Shown piece after piece: positions 53,648 to 61,482 of a stretch of 64,000 nucleotides of DNA. Where the stretch lies: contig NZ_MVDE01000005.1 of assembly GCF_002843385.1 (NCBI RefSeq), positions 124,001 to 188,000 of the forward strand, in the 5' to 3' direction. Positions within the stretch are counted from its first letter, which is position 1. Every line of letters starts with the position of its first letter. Origin of the DNA: Labilibaculum manganireducens (GTDB taxonomy: Bacteria > Bacteroidota > Bacteroidia > Bacteroidales > Marinifilaceae). The notes beneath the pieces were generated by a model. That model worked only from the letters and a program-made list of their open reading frames with translations. It had not been told where the DNA came from and ran no database searches. The position numbers and the translations under genes were made by a program.

Positions 53648-53684
53648 TGAACTATTTCAAATTAAATTTGAAATAGTTCATTTA
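53648..53684 (+). terminator. 16-bp palindromic hairpin between ppx and mtaB
   Basis: TGAACTATTTCAAATT (53648-53663) and AATTTGAAATAGTTCA (53665-53680) are exact reverse complements around a single base. T-rich sequence follows. It is probably a terminator, though the stem is AT-rich and could also be an operator for the gene at 53726. Confidence 0.65.
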
Positions 53685-53725
53685 TTTTAGCTAGAAGCTG
53701 AATATCAGCAAGAAGGGAAGAAACT

Positions 53726-55060
53726 ATGTTACAAGGTAAAAAAGTAGCATTCTACACATTAGGATGCAAACTTAATTTTTCGGAAACCTCTACAATTGGC
53801 CGTTCATTTAAAGAAATGGGCTTCGAAACAATTAAGCATACGGAGAAAGCTGATATTTACATTATAAACACTTGTTCTGTTACAGATCATGCTGACAAAA
53901 AATGCAGACAAGCCATTAAAAAGGTAATTAAAACCAATGCTAATGCATTTATTGCGGTAATTGGATGCTACGCGCAACTTAAACCTGATGAAATTATTGC
54001 AATTCCCGGAGTTGATCTCGTTTTGGGAGCCAATGAGAAATTCAACATCCACAAATACATAGATCATCTTGAGAAAAAAGGTACCGGAGAACTGCATCCA
54101 TGTGAAGTAGAATCGGTTAAAGATTTTCATTCTTCCTATTCAATGGGAGACAGAACCCGTTGTTTTCTCAAAATTCAGGATGGATGCAACTACTATTGTA
54201 CCTATTGCACCATTCCATTTGCCCGAGGCAATAGTCGTAACATGAGCATAAGAGAAACGGTACAACAGGCAGAGGAAGTTGCCAAACAAGGTGCAAAAGA
54301 AATTATCCTGACAGGAGTAAATATCGGTGATTTTGGAAAAAGTACAAACGAAACATTTCTGGATTTAATTAAAGAGCTTGAAAAAGTAAAAGGAATCAGT
54401 CGTTTTCGGATCTCCTCCATTGAACCCAACCTTTTAAGCAACGAGATTATTGAATTTGTTGCCCGATCAGAAAAATTTGTGAATCATTTTCATTTACCTC
54501 TTCAAGCGGGATCCAATAAAGTTTTAAAGCTTATGAAGAGAAGATACGACAGAGAACTATTTGCTCAACGGATTGGAAAAATTAAATCCTTACTTCCCGA
54601 TGCATTTATTGGTGTTGATGTAATTGCCGGAAGTCGCGGCGAAAGTGATCAAGATTTCGAAGATGCATATTTATTCATCAAAGAATTACCCATTAGCCAA
54701 CTACATGTCTTTCCTTACTCGGAAAGACAAGGCACCAAAGCTCTCGAAATTAAAGAGGTTGTTCCAATTCCTGAGCGAAAAAGAAGAGCAAAAATGCTTC
54801 AAATTCTTTCTGAGAAAAAATTAAATGCATTTTACCGGGAAAATTTGGGCAAGACAGAAGAAGTCCTGTTCGAATCCTTTAATGATCATGGTAAAATGTA
54901 TGGATTTACTAAAAATTACATTAAAATCGAAATTCCGTACAACCAAAACCTTAGCAACAAACTTACATTTGCTACCTTGCAGGAGATAAATTCAAATGGC
55001 AATGTTTCAGGTTCTGTTGTTGACAAAATACGATTCAACCTAAAGCCTGTTTCGCAATAA
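53726..55060 (+). CDS. mtaB: tRNA t6A37 methylthiotransferase MtaB
   Basis: This 444-residue radical-SAM enzyme adds a methylthio group at C2 of N6-threonylcarbamoyladenosine-37 in tRNAs reading ANN codons. The N-terminal UPF0004 domain carries three iron-sulfur Cys (TLGCKLNFSETS, INTCSVTDHA, VIGCYAQ). The radical-SAM motif is CNYYCTYCTIPFARG (about 153-167), followed by VNIGDFG, FHLPLQAGSNKVLKLMKRRY, and a C-terminal TRAM-like domain. The MtaB branch is preferred over MiaB and RimO because of CKLN in the first Cys motif. The YrdC-like protein at 6389 would supply the t6A precursor. Confidence 0.92.
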   Translation: MLQGKKVAFYTLGCKLNFSETSTIGRSFKEMGFETIKHTEKADIYIINTCSVTDHADKKCRQAIKKVIKTNANAFIAVIGCYAQLKPDEIIAIPGVDLVLGANEKFNIHKYIDHLEKKGTGELHPCEVESVKDFHSSYSMGDRTRCFLKIQDGCNYYCTYCTIPFARGNSRNMSIRETVQQAEEVAKQGAKEIILTGVNIGDFGKSTNETFLDLIKELEKVKGISRFRISSIEPNLLSNEIIEFVARSEKFVNHFHLPLQAGSNKVLKLMKRRYDRELFAQRIGKIKSLLPDAFIGVDVIAGSRGESDQDFEDAYLFIKELPISQLHVFPYSERQGTKALEIKEVVPIPERKRRAKMLQILSEKKLNAFYRENLGKTEEVLFESFNDHGKMYGFTKNYIKIEIPYNQNLSNKLTFATLQEINSNGNVSGSVVDKIRFNLKPVSQ

Positions 55061-55071
55061 AATATAAAAGC

Positions 55072-55872
55072 ATGATCGATCTTAAAGAACTTTGTTTTAA
55101 AACGAATGATATAGCCCGAAAAGTTGGAATTTTCATAAAAGAACAGCAAAGCAAGATTAAATCAGATGCAATAGAAGTAAAGGGAATACACGATTTTGTA
55201 ACCTACGTTGATAAAACTGCGGAAGAAAAAATTGTTGCCGAATTGAAACTAATTCTGTCTGATGCAGGTTTTATTGCTGAAGAAGGTACAGAAACGCATC
55301 GTGCAGAACGTTACAATTGGATTATTGATCCTTTAGACGGAACAACAAATTACATTCATGGATTGTCCCCTTTTGCTGTTAGTATTGCGTTGCAGGAATA
55401 CGACGAAATTGTATTGGGAGTAATATATGAAATTAGCCTTGACGAATGCTTTTATTCGTGGAAAGGAGCTCCGGAAGCTTATTTAAATGGCAAAACAATT
55501 TCCGTATCGAAGGCAAATTCTATCGACTCAAGTCTAATTGCAACAGGTTTTCCCTATTCCAATTACGACCAATTGAAAACATTTATGGCTTCTTTGGAAT
55601 ACTTCATTATTAATTCGCACGGCGTTCGTCGCCCCGGCTCTGCTGCAACCGATTTAGCTTATGTTGCCTGTGGCAGATTCGAAGCTTTTTACGAATATAG
55701 TCTTCAGCCCTGGGATGTTGCTGCCGGCTCATTTTTGGTAAGCCAAGCCGGCGGGAAAGTCTGCGATTTTAAAGGAGGTAAGAATTTCATATTCGGAAGA
55801 GAAATCATTGCCAGTAATGCAATAGTTCACGATGAGTTTAAAAATGTTGTGATTCAACACATGATAAAATAA
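55072..55872 (+). CDS. inositol monophosphatase-family phosphatase
   Basis: This 266-residue Mg2+-dependent sugar/nucleotide phosphatase has the metal motif ending in EEGTETH (near 69-75), the signature NWIIDPLDGTTNYIHG (about 82-97), and the second site LQPWDVAAGSFLVSQAGGKV (about 208-227). In bacteria such proteins (SuhB, CysQ-like) act on inositol phosphate, fructose bisphosphate or PAP; the substrate is not visible here. It starts 11 bp after mtaB and lies ahead of an acyltransferase gene. Confidence 0.9.
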   Translation: MIDLKELCFKTNDIARKVGIFIKEQQSKIKSDAIEVKGIHDFVTYVDKTAEEKIVAELKLILSDAGFIAEEGTETHRAERYNWIIDPLDGTTNYIHGLSPFAVSIALQEYDEIVLGVIYEISLDECFYSWKGAPEAYLNGKTISVSKANSIDSSLIATGFPYSNYDQLKTFMASLEYFIINSHGVRRPGSAATDLAYVACGRFEAFYEYSLQPWDVAAGSFLVSQAGGKVCDFKGGKNFIFGREIIASNAIVHDEFKNVVIQHMIK

Positions 55873-55926
55873 GCTTAAATGAATTTTCCTGCTTTCAGCA
55901 GATCATAAAAACACATTTTCACTTAA

Positions 55927-56808
55927 ATGATAAAGCTTCTTTCCTATATGTTGTATGGTGTGGTAAGGCTAATAAGTTACTTGCCATCTTCAATACTGTA
56001 TTTCTTTTCAGACATTCTTTTTCTTTTTGTTTACCACATTTTTAGATACCGAAGAAAAGTTGTTACCTCGAATCTTAAAAACTCTTTTCCTGAAAAATCT
56101 GAAAAAGAAATTCAGGCAATACGAAAGGAATTTTACTGTCATTTCTGTGATACTTTTATTGAGACCATAAAACTTTGGACAATTAGTGAAAAAGAAATTA
56201 GAAAACGCTGCAAATTTATAGCCCCGGAAATTCTCAACACATATAAAACATCAGGTAAAAGCGTTGTTATTGTATTTGGACATTATGGAAATTGGGAGTG
56301 GCTGACATCCATTAATTTATGGATAGAAGGATACTATCTACCTATCTACAAACCTCTTCATAATAAGGTTTTTGATAAAATGTTTCTGCAAATAAGAAAA
56401 CGATTTGGAGCCAGGCCATTAGCCAAAAATGATACTTTGAGAACCATGATTTCATATCGAAATCAAAATAAATTTACAACTACTATTTTTATCGGTGATC
56501 AAACACCAAACAAAAGAAACCTCAACTACTGGACGAAATTTCTCAATCAGGATACTCCTGTTTTGCTGGGTACTGAACGTATCGCAAAAAAACTTGACCA
56601 GCCAGTAATTTTTGTTCATATGAAGAAAATAAAAAGAGGGCATTACGAAGTACACTTTATTCCTCTTTTTGATAATCCTAAAGCTACGGCTGAATTTGAA
56701 ATCACTGAAACACACACACGTGTGCTGGAAGATATTATCAAAGAGGAGCCTGCATACTGGTTATGGTCTCATAAACGATGGAAACACACAAAACAAGACT
56801 CACAATAA
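55927..56808 (+). CDS. lipid A biosynthesis-type lysophospholipid acyltransferase (HtrB/LpxL family)
   Basis: This 293-residue membrane-bound acyltransferase probably adds a secondary fatty acid to lipid A or a related lipid. After an N-terminal hydrophobic helix (residues about 10-40) comes the catalytic HX4E motif in VIVFGHYGNWEWL (His near 115). Later motifs are FIGDQTPNK and VLLGTERIAKKLDQPVIFVHM. The C-terminal LWSHKRWK matches the family end (typically WxHRRWK). It lies between IMPase and GT2 genes on the plus strand, suggesting a cell-envelope operon. Confidence 0.88.
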   Translation: MIKLLSYMLYGVVRLISYLPSSILYFFSDILFLFVYHIFRYRRKVVTSNLKNSFPEKSEKEIQAIRKEFYCHFCDTFIETIKLWTISEKEIRKRCKFIAPEILNTYKTSGKSVVIVFGHYGNWEWLTSINLWIEGYYLPIYKPLHNKVFDKMFLQIRKRFGARPLAKNDTLRTMISYRNQNKFTTTIFIGDQTPNKRNLNYWTKFLNQDTPVLLGTERIAKKLDQPVIFVHMKKIKRGHYEVHFIPLFDNPKATAEFEITETHTRVLEDIIKEEPAYWLWSHKRWKHTKQDSQ

Positions 56809-56841
56809 GTAATTATATTGTAATACATCAGTAAAAAGAAA

Positions 56842-57864
56842 ATGAATAGAATTGGAATCGTAATACTAAACTGGAACGGGAAAAAATTGTTAGAAACATT
56901 CCTTCCTTCTGTTATTTCTCACTCAAATCGGGAATGGGCCGATGTTATTATTGCAGACAATGCATCCAGTGATGATTCCATTGCATTTTTAGAAAAAGAA
57001 TATCCTGATCTTCAAGTTATTCAGCTTGATAAGAATTATGGATTTGCTGATGGTTACAACAAAGCATTGGAGCAACTTTCGCACAGCTATTTCGTTCTTT
57101 TAAATTCGGATGTTGAGGTCACAGAAAATTGGCTTGACCCTATTTATAATCTTCTGGAAAAAGATTCGGACATTGCTGCTGCTCAGCCCAAAATTAAAGC
57201 TTATCACAATAAATCAGAATTTGAATACGCTGGTGCTTCCGGAGGTTTTATAGATTATTTGGGCTATCCATTTTGCAGGGGAAGAATACTGGATCAAATC
57301 GAAAGTGATTGCAATCAATACAACTCAGAGCTTGATATCTTCTGGGCTAGTGGTGCTTCTCTCTTCATTCGTGCCGACGTTTATAAAAAATCAGGAGGAT
57401 TGGATGGTGACTTTTTTGCTCACATGGAAGAAATTGATTTGTGCTGGAGAATAAAAAATCAAGGATACCGAATCATTTCAGAACCTAAATCGACAGTTTA
57501 TCATGTTGGAGGGGCAACCTTACCAAACCACAGCTCAAAGAAACTTTATTTAAATTTCCGCAACAACCTATTCATGCTGCATAAAAATCTGCCTGAAAAT
57601 AAATTCTGTTCCATTCTCCTGAAAAGAATGATATTGGATGGTATCGCTGCGATGAAGTTTCTTTTAAGTGGCGAATTTTCAAATTTTGGTGCTGTGTTTA
57701 AAGCTCATCTTTCCTACTATTCCATGTTCTCAAAAATGAGAGAAAAACGCAAAAAGATGATTCCTTTTGTCACTAAAACAGATCACAAGGAAATGTATAA
57801 AGACAGCATTATTTTCGATTTCTATCTAAGAAAGAAAAAACATTTCTCCGACATCACCTTCTAA
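56842..57864 (+). CDS. glycosyltransferase family 2, WcaA/rhamnosyltransferase-like
   Basis: This 340-residue GT-A enzyme begins IGIVILNWNGKKLLETFLPSV and has IADNASSDDSIAFL, YGFADGYNKAL and the metal motif LLNSDVEV. The acceptor region shows GASLFIRADVYKKSGGLDGDFFAHMEEIDLCWRIKNQGY, which is characteristic of this branch of dTDP-sugar and rhamnosyl transferases. A C-terminal hydrophobic helix is followed by a basic tail. It probably builds a surface glycan. It is 33 bp after the acyltransferase gene. Confidence 0.9.
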   Translation: MNRIGIVILNWNGKKLLETFLPSVISHSNREWADVIIADNASSDDSIAFLEKEYPDLQVIQLDKNYGFADGYNKALEQLSHSYFVLLNSDVEVTENWLDPIYNLLEKDSDIAAAQPKIKAYHNKSEFEYAGASGGFIDYLGYPFCRGRILDQIESDCNQYNSELDIFWASGASLFIRADVYKKSGGLDGDFFAHMEEIDLCWRIKNQGYRIISEPKSTVYHVGGATLPNHSSKKLYLNFRNNLFMLHKNLPENKFCSILLKRMILDGIAAMKFLLSGEFSNFGAVFKAHLSYYSMFSKMREKRKKMIPFVTKTDHKEMYKDSIIFDFYLRKKKHFSDITF

Positions 57865-57881
57865 AAATTAAGAATTACTAA

Positions 57882-58208
57882 TTAGTTCACGGCAGTGAAT
57901 TTAAGGCCAATAATTGATACAAGAAGGAGAAGTAAAAAAAATATTCTTGAGAAATGAATTGGCTCGCTGAATAAAACAACGCCCAAAATTGCTGTTGTAA
58001 ATGCTCCTATTCCTGTCCAAACAGCATAAGCAGTTCCAAGAGGTAATGTTTTTATTGCCAACGCAAGAAAATACAAACTTACCGCCATTGCCACAATCGT
58101 AATAACACTAGGCCAAAGTTTAGTAAACCCTTCGGCATATTTAAGCCCAATGGCCCAAACGGCTTCAAACAATCCTGCAATAATCAAATACACCCATGCG
58201 ATAGCCAT
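57882..58208 (-). CDS. gdx: SMR-family exporter, Gdx/SugE-type guanidinium exporter
   Basis: This 108-residue protein has four membrane helices and the conserved Glu15 of the SMR family in AWVYLIIAGLFEAVWAIGLKY. The EAVWAIGLKYAEGFTKLWPSV stretch and KTLPLGTAYAVWTGIGAFTTAILG match the Gdx (SugE) guanidinium/H+ antiporters, not the EmrE drug exporters. Gdx genes are often controlled by guanidine riboswitches. I saw none here; the start lies 2 bp after the murF stop, so it depends on the murF transcript. Confidence 0.85.
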   Translation of the reverse strand: MAIAWVYLIIAGLFEAVWAIGLKYAEGFTKLWPSVITIVAMAVSLYFLALAIKTLPLGTAYAVWTGIGAFTTAILGVVLFSEPIHFSRIFFLLLLLVSIIGLKFTAVN

Positions 58209-58210
58209 AC

Positions 58211-59500
58211 TTACAATTTTTCAATTACCTGTTCCAAACGAATTCCTCTTGATCCTTTAATCAGAATATACTGGTTCAGCAGCTCTGTCTTATCAAGTTC
58301 CTTTATTAATTCGGAAGTATTTTTAAAGGTTTTGAACTGCTCATTAGAATTCACTTCTGTAAAAATATCACCAACTAAAAATACCGATTGCAATTGTCTA
58401 TCCTGAATCAACTGCAATAAATCCAAATGTTCTTTGCGGGCATCAGAACCCAATTCCAGCATATCACCCAGAATAATGACTTTATTTTTCCTCGGCATAC
58501 CTGCAAAATTTTCTATCGCGGCCTTCATACTGGTTGGATTCGCATTGTATGCATCCAGAAACAAAATGTTTTTCTCCGTTTTCTTCAATTGGGATCTATT
58601 GTTCCTGGGCACGTACTTTTCAAGCGCTTCCTTTATCTCAATCTCATCGATTTTAAAATATCGTCCTATAGTTACAGCAGCTAAAGCATTTTCAAAATTA
58701 TAGGCGCCGATCAGTTTTGTTTTAATATACAATTTACCAATTGCTGATCTTATTTCTAAAACCAGATATGGTTCTGCCTGCAGAAATTTTGCCTTGGAAA
58801 ATACATTCTCTGAATTTCCATAGCTAATAGATTCCTGATCATTCAACATCTTAGTCAGATAATCGTTATCAGCATTAATAAACACCTTTCCCCCATTCTT
58901 AAAAAGGAAATCGTACAACTCCTTTTTTGTTTTTACAACACCCTGAAATGAACCAAATCCTTCCAGATGTGCTTTTCCAACATTCGTTATGATTCCATAA
59001 TCGGGTTCTGCAATTTCGCATAACTGCTTAATCTCTCCCGGATGATTAGCTCCCATTTCAACGATCCCAAATTCGGTATCTGCATTCATAGAAAGCAGAG
59101 TTAACGGAACACCAATATGATTATTAAGATTCCCAATTGTAGCTGCCGTTTGAAATTTTCTTCTTAGAACTTCATGAACCAATTCCTTCGTAGTCGTTTT
59201 CCCATTAGTTCCCGTAATAGCAAGAATCGGAATATTTAACTGCCTTCGGTGTTCTCTGGCTAAATCCTGAAGTGTCGCCAATACATTTTCAACCAAAACA
59301 AAACGGTTATCAACAGCATATTCCTGTTCATCAACAATTGCATAATTACAGCCTTTTTCAACTGCAGACATGGCAAATTTATTCCCATTGAAATTATCGC
59401 CTTTCAAAGCAAAGAAAATTGAATTGGGAACAATCTTTCTGGTATCTGTTACGACTATTGGATGTTCCTTAAAAAGAAGGTAAATATTTGACAACTGCAT
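58211..59500 (-). CDS. murF: UDP-MurNAc-tripeptide:D-Ala-D-Ala ligase
   Basis: This 429-residue cytoplasmic ATP-dependent ligase adds D-Ala-D-Ala to the peptidoglycan precursor. Motifs: TDTRKIVPNSIFFALKGDNFNGN (about 19-41), the P-loop ITGTNGKTTTKELVHEVL (about 95-112), MGANHPGEIKQLCEIAEPDYGIITNVGKAHLE (about 168-200), and DAYNANPTSM in the ATP-binding centre with a C-terminal ILIKGSRG end. Length is usual. In Bacteroidota murF often follows gldJ, as it does here (97-bp gap with a terminator). Confidence 0.95.
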   Translation of the reverse strand: MQLSNIYLLFKEHPIVVTDTRKIVPNSIFFALKGDNFNGNKFAMSAVEKGCNYAIVDEQEYAVDNRFVLVENVLATLQDLAREHRRQLNIPILAITGTNGKTTTKELVHEVLRRKFQTAATIGNLNNHIGVPLTLLSMNADTEFGIVEMGANHPGEIKQLCEIAEPDYGIITNVGKAHLEGFGSFQGVVKTKKELYDFLFKNGGKVFINADNDYLTKMLNDQESISYGNSENVFSKAKFLQAEPYLVLEIRSAIGKLYIKTKLIGAYNFENALAAVTIGRYFKIDEIEIKEALEKYVPRNNRSQLKKTEKNILFLDAYNANPTSMKAAIENFAGMPRKNKVIILGDMLELGSDARKEHLDLLQLIQDRQLQSVFLVGDIFTEVNSNEQFKTFKNTSELIKELDKTELLNQYILIKGSRGIRLEQVIEKL

Positions 59501-59550
59501 TGTATTCTTTTTCAGATTTAGTTAGACAAACGAAATTAGCAATTTCCAAC

Positions 59551-59582
59551 AAAAAACCCCATCCTTTAGAGATGGGGTTTAA
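59551..59582 (-). terminator. terminator after gldJ
   Basis: AAACCCCATC and GATGGGGTTT form a perfect 10-bp stem with a 7-nt loop. On the minus strand it is followed by TTTTGTTG. It is 17 bp after the gldJ stop, so murF probably has another promoter or depends on read-through. Confidence 0.88.
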
Positions 59583-59597
59583 AAATATTTAAGATTA

Positions 59598-61121
59598 CTA
59601 CTTTGTCTTTTTATTTGCAGGATGTCCTACATGAGTCATTGCGCATCGGAATCCAATATCATCACGTGCTTCTTTCTGATTTAAAAAGCGACGTGCACTT
59701 GGTGACATCCAGTAAGCACGATCTTTCCATGAACCACCTTTGTATACCCGGGAATCATCAGTTATCATAGAACTAAAATCGCTTCCGTTCTGACCTCTGC
59801 CCTGAACATACATACGACTAGAACCTGCAGCCTGATGTTCTGGATTATTCCATGTATAATCTGAAACGATACTTGATTCAACATCACCATCCCGATAATT
59901 TCTATTATCCGCAGTTTTGTAGTTCTCACGCCCCACTAACTCCTCATCTTTTTGATTTCTGTAACGAATTCTTCCTAAACTATCTTTTTCTGCAATATTT
60001 CCTTCTTCATCTCTAACAGCAGTTTTAAAAACATTTCCTCTGTAAGGATTAAATTCCGAAATATCTTCAGGAGACATAGGACGATAAACATCAGCAACCC
60101 ATTCGCTAACATTACCAGCCATACAGTACAATCCAAAATCGTTAGGCCAGAATGAATTTACAGGAACGGTAATATCACCGGCATCATTTAATGCACCGGC
60201 TGTTCCCATATAATCCCCACGTCCACGTGCAAAGTTAGCCATCATCTGACCGCGAACTTTTTTATCATCATTTCTAACCCAATGTCCGTTCCAAGGGAAA
60301 ATCTTACGGTCAGTAATTCTTTCATCCTGTGAATTTCCAATTAAAGCAGCCGCAGCATATTCCCACTCTGCTTCGGAAGGAAGACGATATTTAGGTAATA
60401 ACATTCCATCACTCCATCGAACCGATCTTTCTTCGTTATCCGGATTTAAATCCGTAAGATTCTTATTAACAGCACCTTCATACTGTCCAGCTAGATAGGC
60501 TTCAGTATTGAAATTATTTTCATCACGTTGAGTAGGATCATTATTCAAAATTCCTTTATCAATAAGAATTCTTTCATTTACACGATCGGTACGCCATTCG
60601 CAAAAATCAACTGCTTGTTCCCAACTTACGCCAACTACAGGATATTCTCCATAAGCAGGATGACGAAGGTAATTATTAACGTAAGGCTCATTGTAAGCAA
60701 GTTCATCACGCCAAACCAAAGTATCGGGCAATGCTTTTCTATAAACCTCTGGGTAAGAGACAAATACTCTCTTGATCCAATGTAAGTACTCTAAATAATC
60801 AACATTTCGAACCTCTGTCTCATCAATATAAAAAGAAGGAACTGTAACTCTTCTTGGAACATTGTTCCAATCATACATCACGTCCTGTTGTGTTCTTCCC
60901 ATAGTGAATGTACCTCCCTGAATAAATTTCAGACCAGGACCAGTTTCTTGCTGAAAACCGCTATGATATTCAAAACCCCCATTCTCAGGTTCGTTATAAG
61001 CCCAACCAGTGGTTTTAGATTTTTCTCCCTTTCCAACAAGATTTTTCACTTTCGAACAAGATGGTAAAATCATCAGTGAAATTGCAAAAACAAAGAGAAT
61101 AATGCTCGATTTTAATTTCAT
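59598..61121 (-). CDS. gldJ: gliding motility/type IX secretion lipoprotein GldJ
   Basis: This 507-residue lipoprotein (lipobox LPSC, Cys22) carries a formylglycine-generating-enzyme/sulfatase-modifying-factor fold: FIQGGTFTMGRT (about 66-77), FYIDETEVRNVDYLEYLHWI, PVVGVSWEQAVDFCEWR, YRLPSEAEWEYAA, GLYCMAGNVSEWVADVYRP and KGGSWKDRAYWMSPSARRF. This layout with a long insert is that of GldJ, which belongs to the T9SS/gliding apparatus with GldK. The formylglycine chemistry is not thought to be its job. It is divergent from porU, another T9SS gene, and two TAnnTTTG boxes lie upstream of its start. Confidence 0.92.
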   Translation of the reverse strand: MKLKSSIILFVFAISLMILPSCSKVKNLVGKGEKSKTTGWAYNEPENGGFEYHSGFQQETGPGLKFIQGGTFTMGRTQQDVMYDWNNVPRRVTVPSFYIDETEVRNVDYLEYLHWIKRVFVSYPEVYRKALPDTLVWRDELAYNEPYVNNYLRHPAYGEYPVVGVSWEQAVDFCEWRTDRVNERILIDKGILNNDPTQRDENNFNTEAYLAGQYEGAVNKNLTDLNPDNEERSVRWSDGMLLPKYRLPSEAEWEYAAAALIGNSQDERITDRKIFPWNGHWVRNDDKKVRGQMMANFARGRGDYMGTAGALNDAGDITVPVNSFWPNDFGLYCMAGNVSEWVADVYRPMSPEDISEFNPYRGNVFKTAVRDEEGNIAEKDSLGRIRYRNQKDEELVGRENYKTADNRNYRDGDVESSIVSDYTWNNPEHQAAGSSRMYVQGRGQNGSDFSSMITDDSRVYKGGSWKDRAYWMSPSARRFLNQKEARDDIGFRCAMTHVGHPANKKTK

Positions 61122-61482
61122 AATAGATTGAATGTAGTTTATCTCAAAAATACTTAACTCAACAAATATAACTAAAAGAGTACAGAGTTTATTGTATTTA
61201 ATTTTACTTTTTTACAAAATCATTTAACATTTCAAGGGTATAATTCAGATCAAAAAAAAACACTGATCGCATGCTGCATGACTGCTTAAACATCCATATC
61301 ACCCTAACTATCTGATACAAAACAATTTTAAAAAACCATCCGGTTCAATCCCCAAGAAAAGTCTTCCTTTTATCTTAATATCTTTTCTCGACTTTGTCTT
61401 AAGTTTTGCTTATTTTGCATACCTTCAATTCTCGCAAATCGCCAATTTGTTTAATTTAGATGTAAAACACCTGTAATTGTTT
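61122..61482. other. divergent control region of gldJ and porU
   Basis: This 361-bp AT-rich gap contains on the minus strand TATTTTTG (61145-61152) and TATATTTG (61163-61170), both exact TAnnTTTG elements suited to gldJ. No exact promoter was found for porU. There is no gene or clear repeat. Confidence 0.5.

Noticed and set aside
57882-58300. Guanidine riboswitch ahead of the Gdx-type exporter
   Set aside because: The upstream sequence is the coding end of murF, with only 2 bp between the genes, leaving no room for a separate leader.
58427-58703. Plus-strand frames opposite murF
   Set aside because: They are antisense to a gene with every Mur-ligase motif and have no conserved features.
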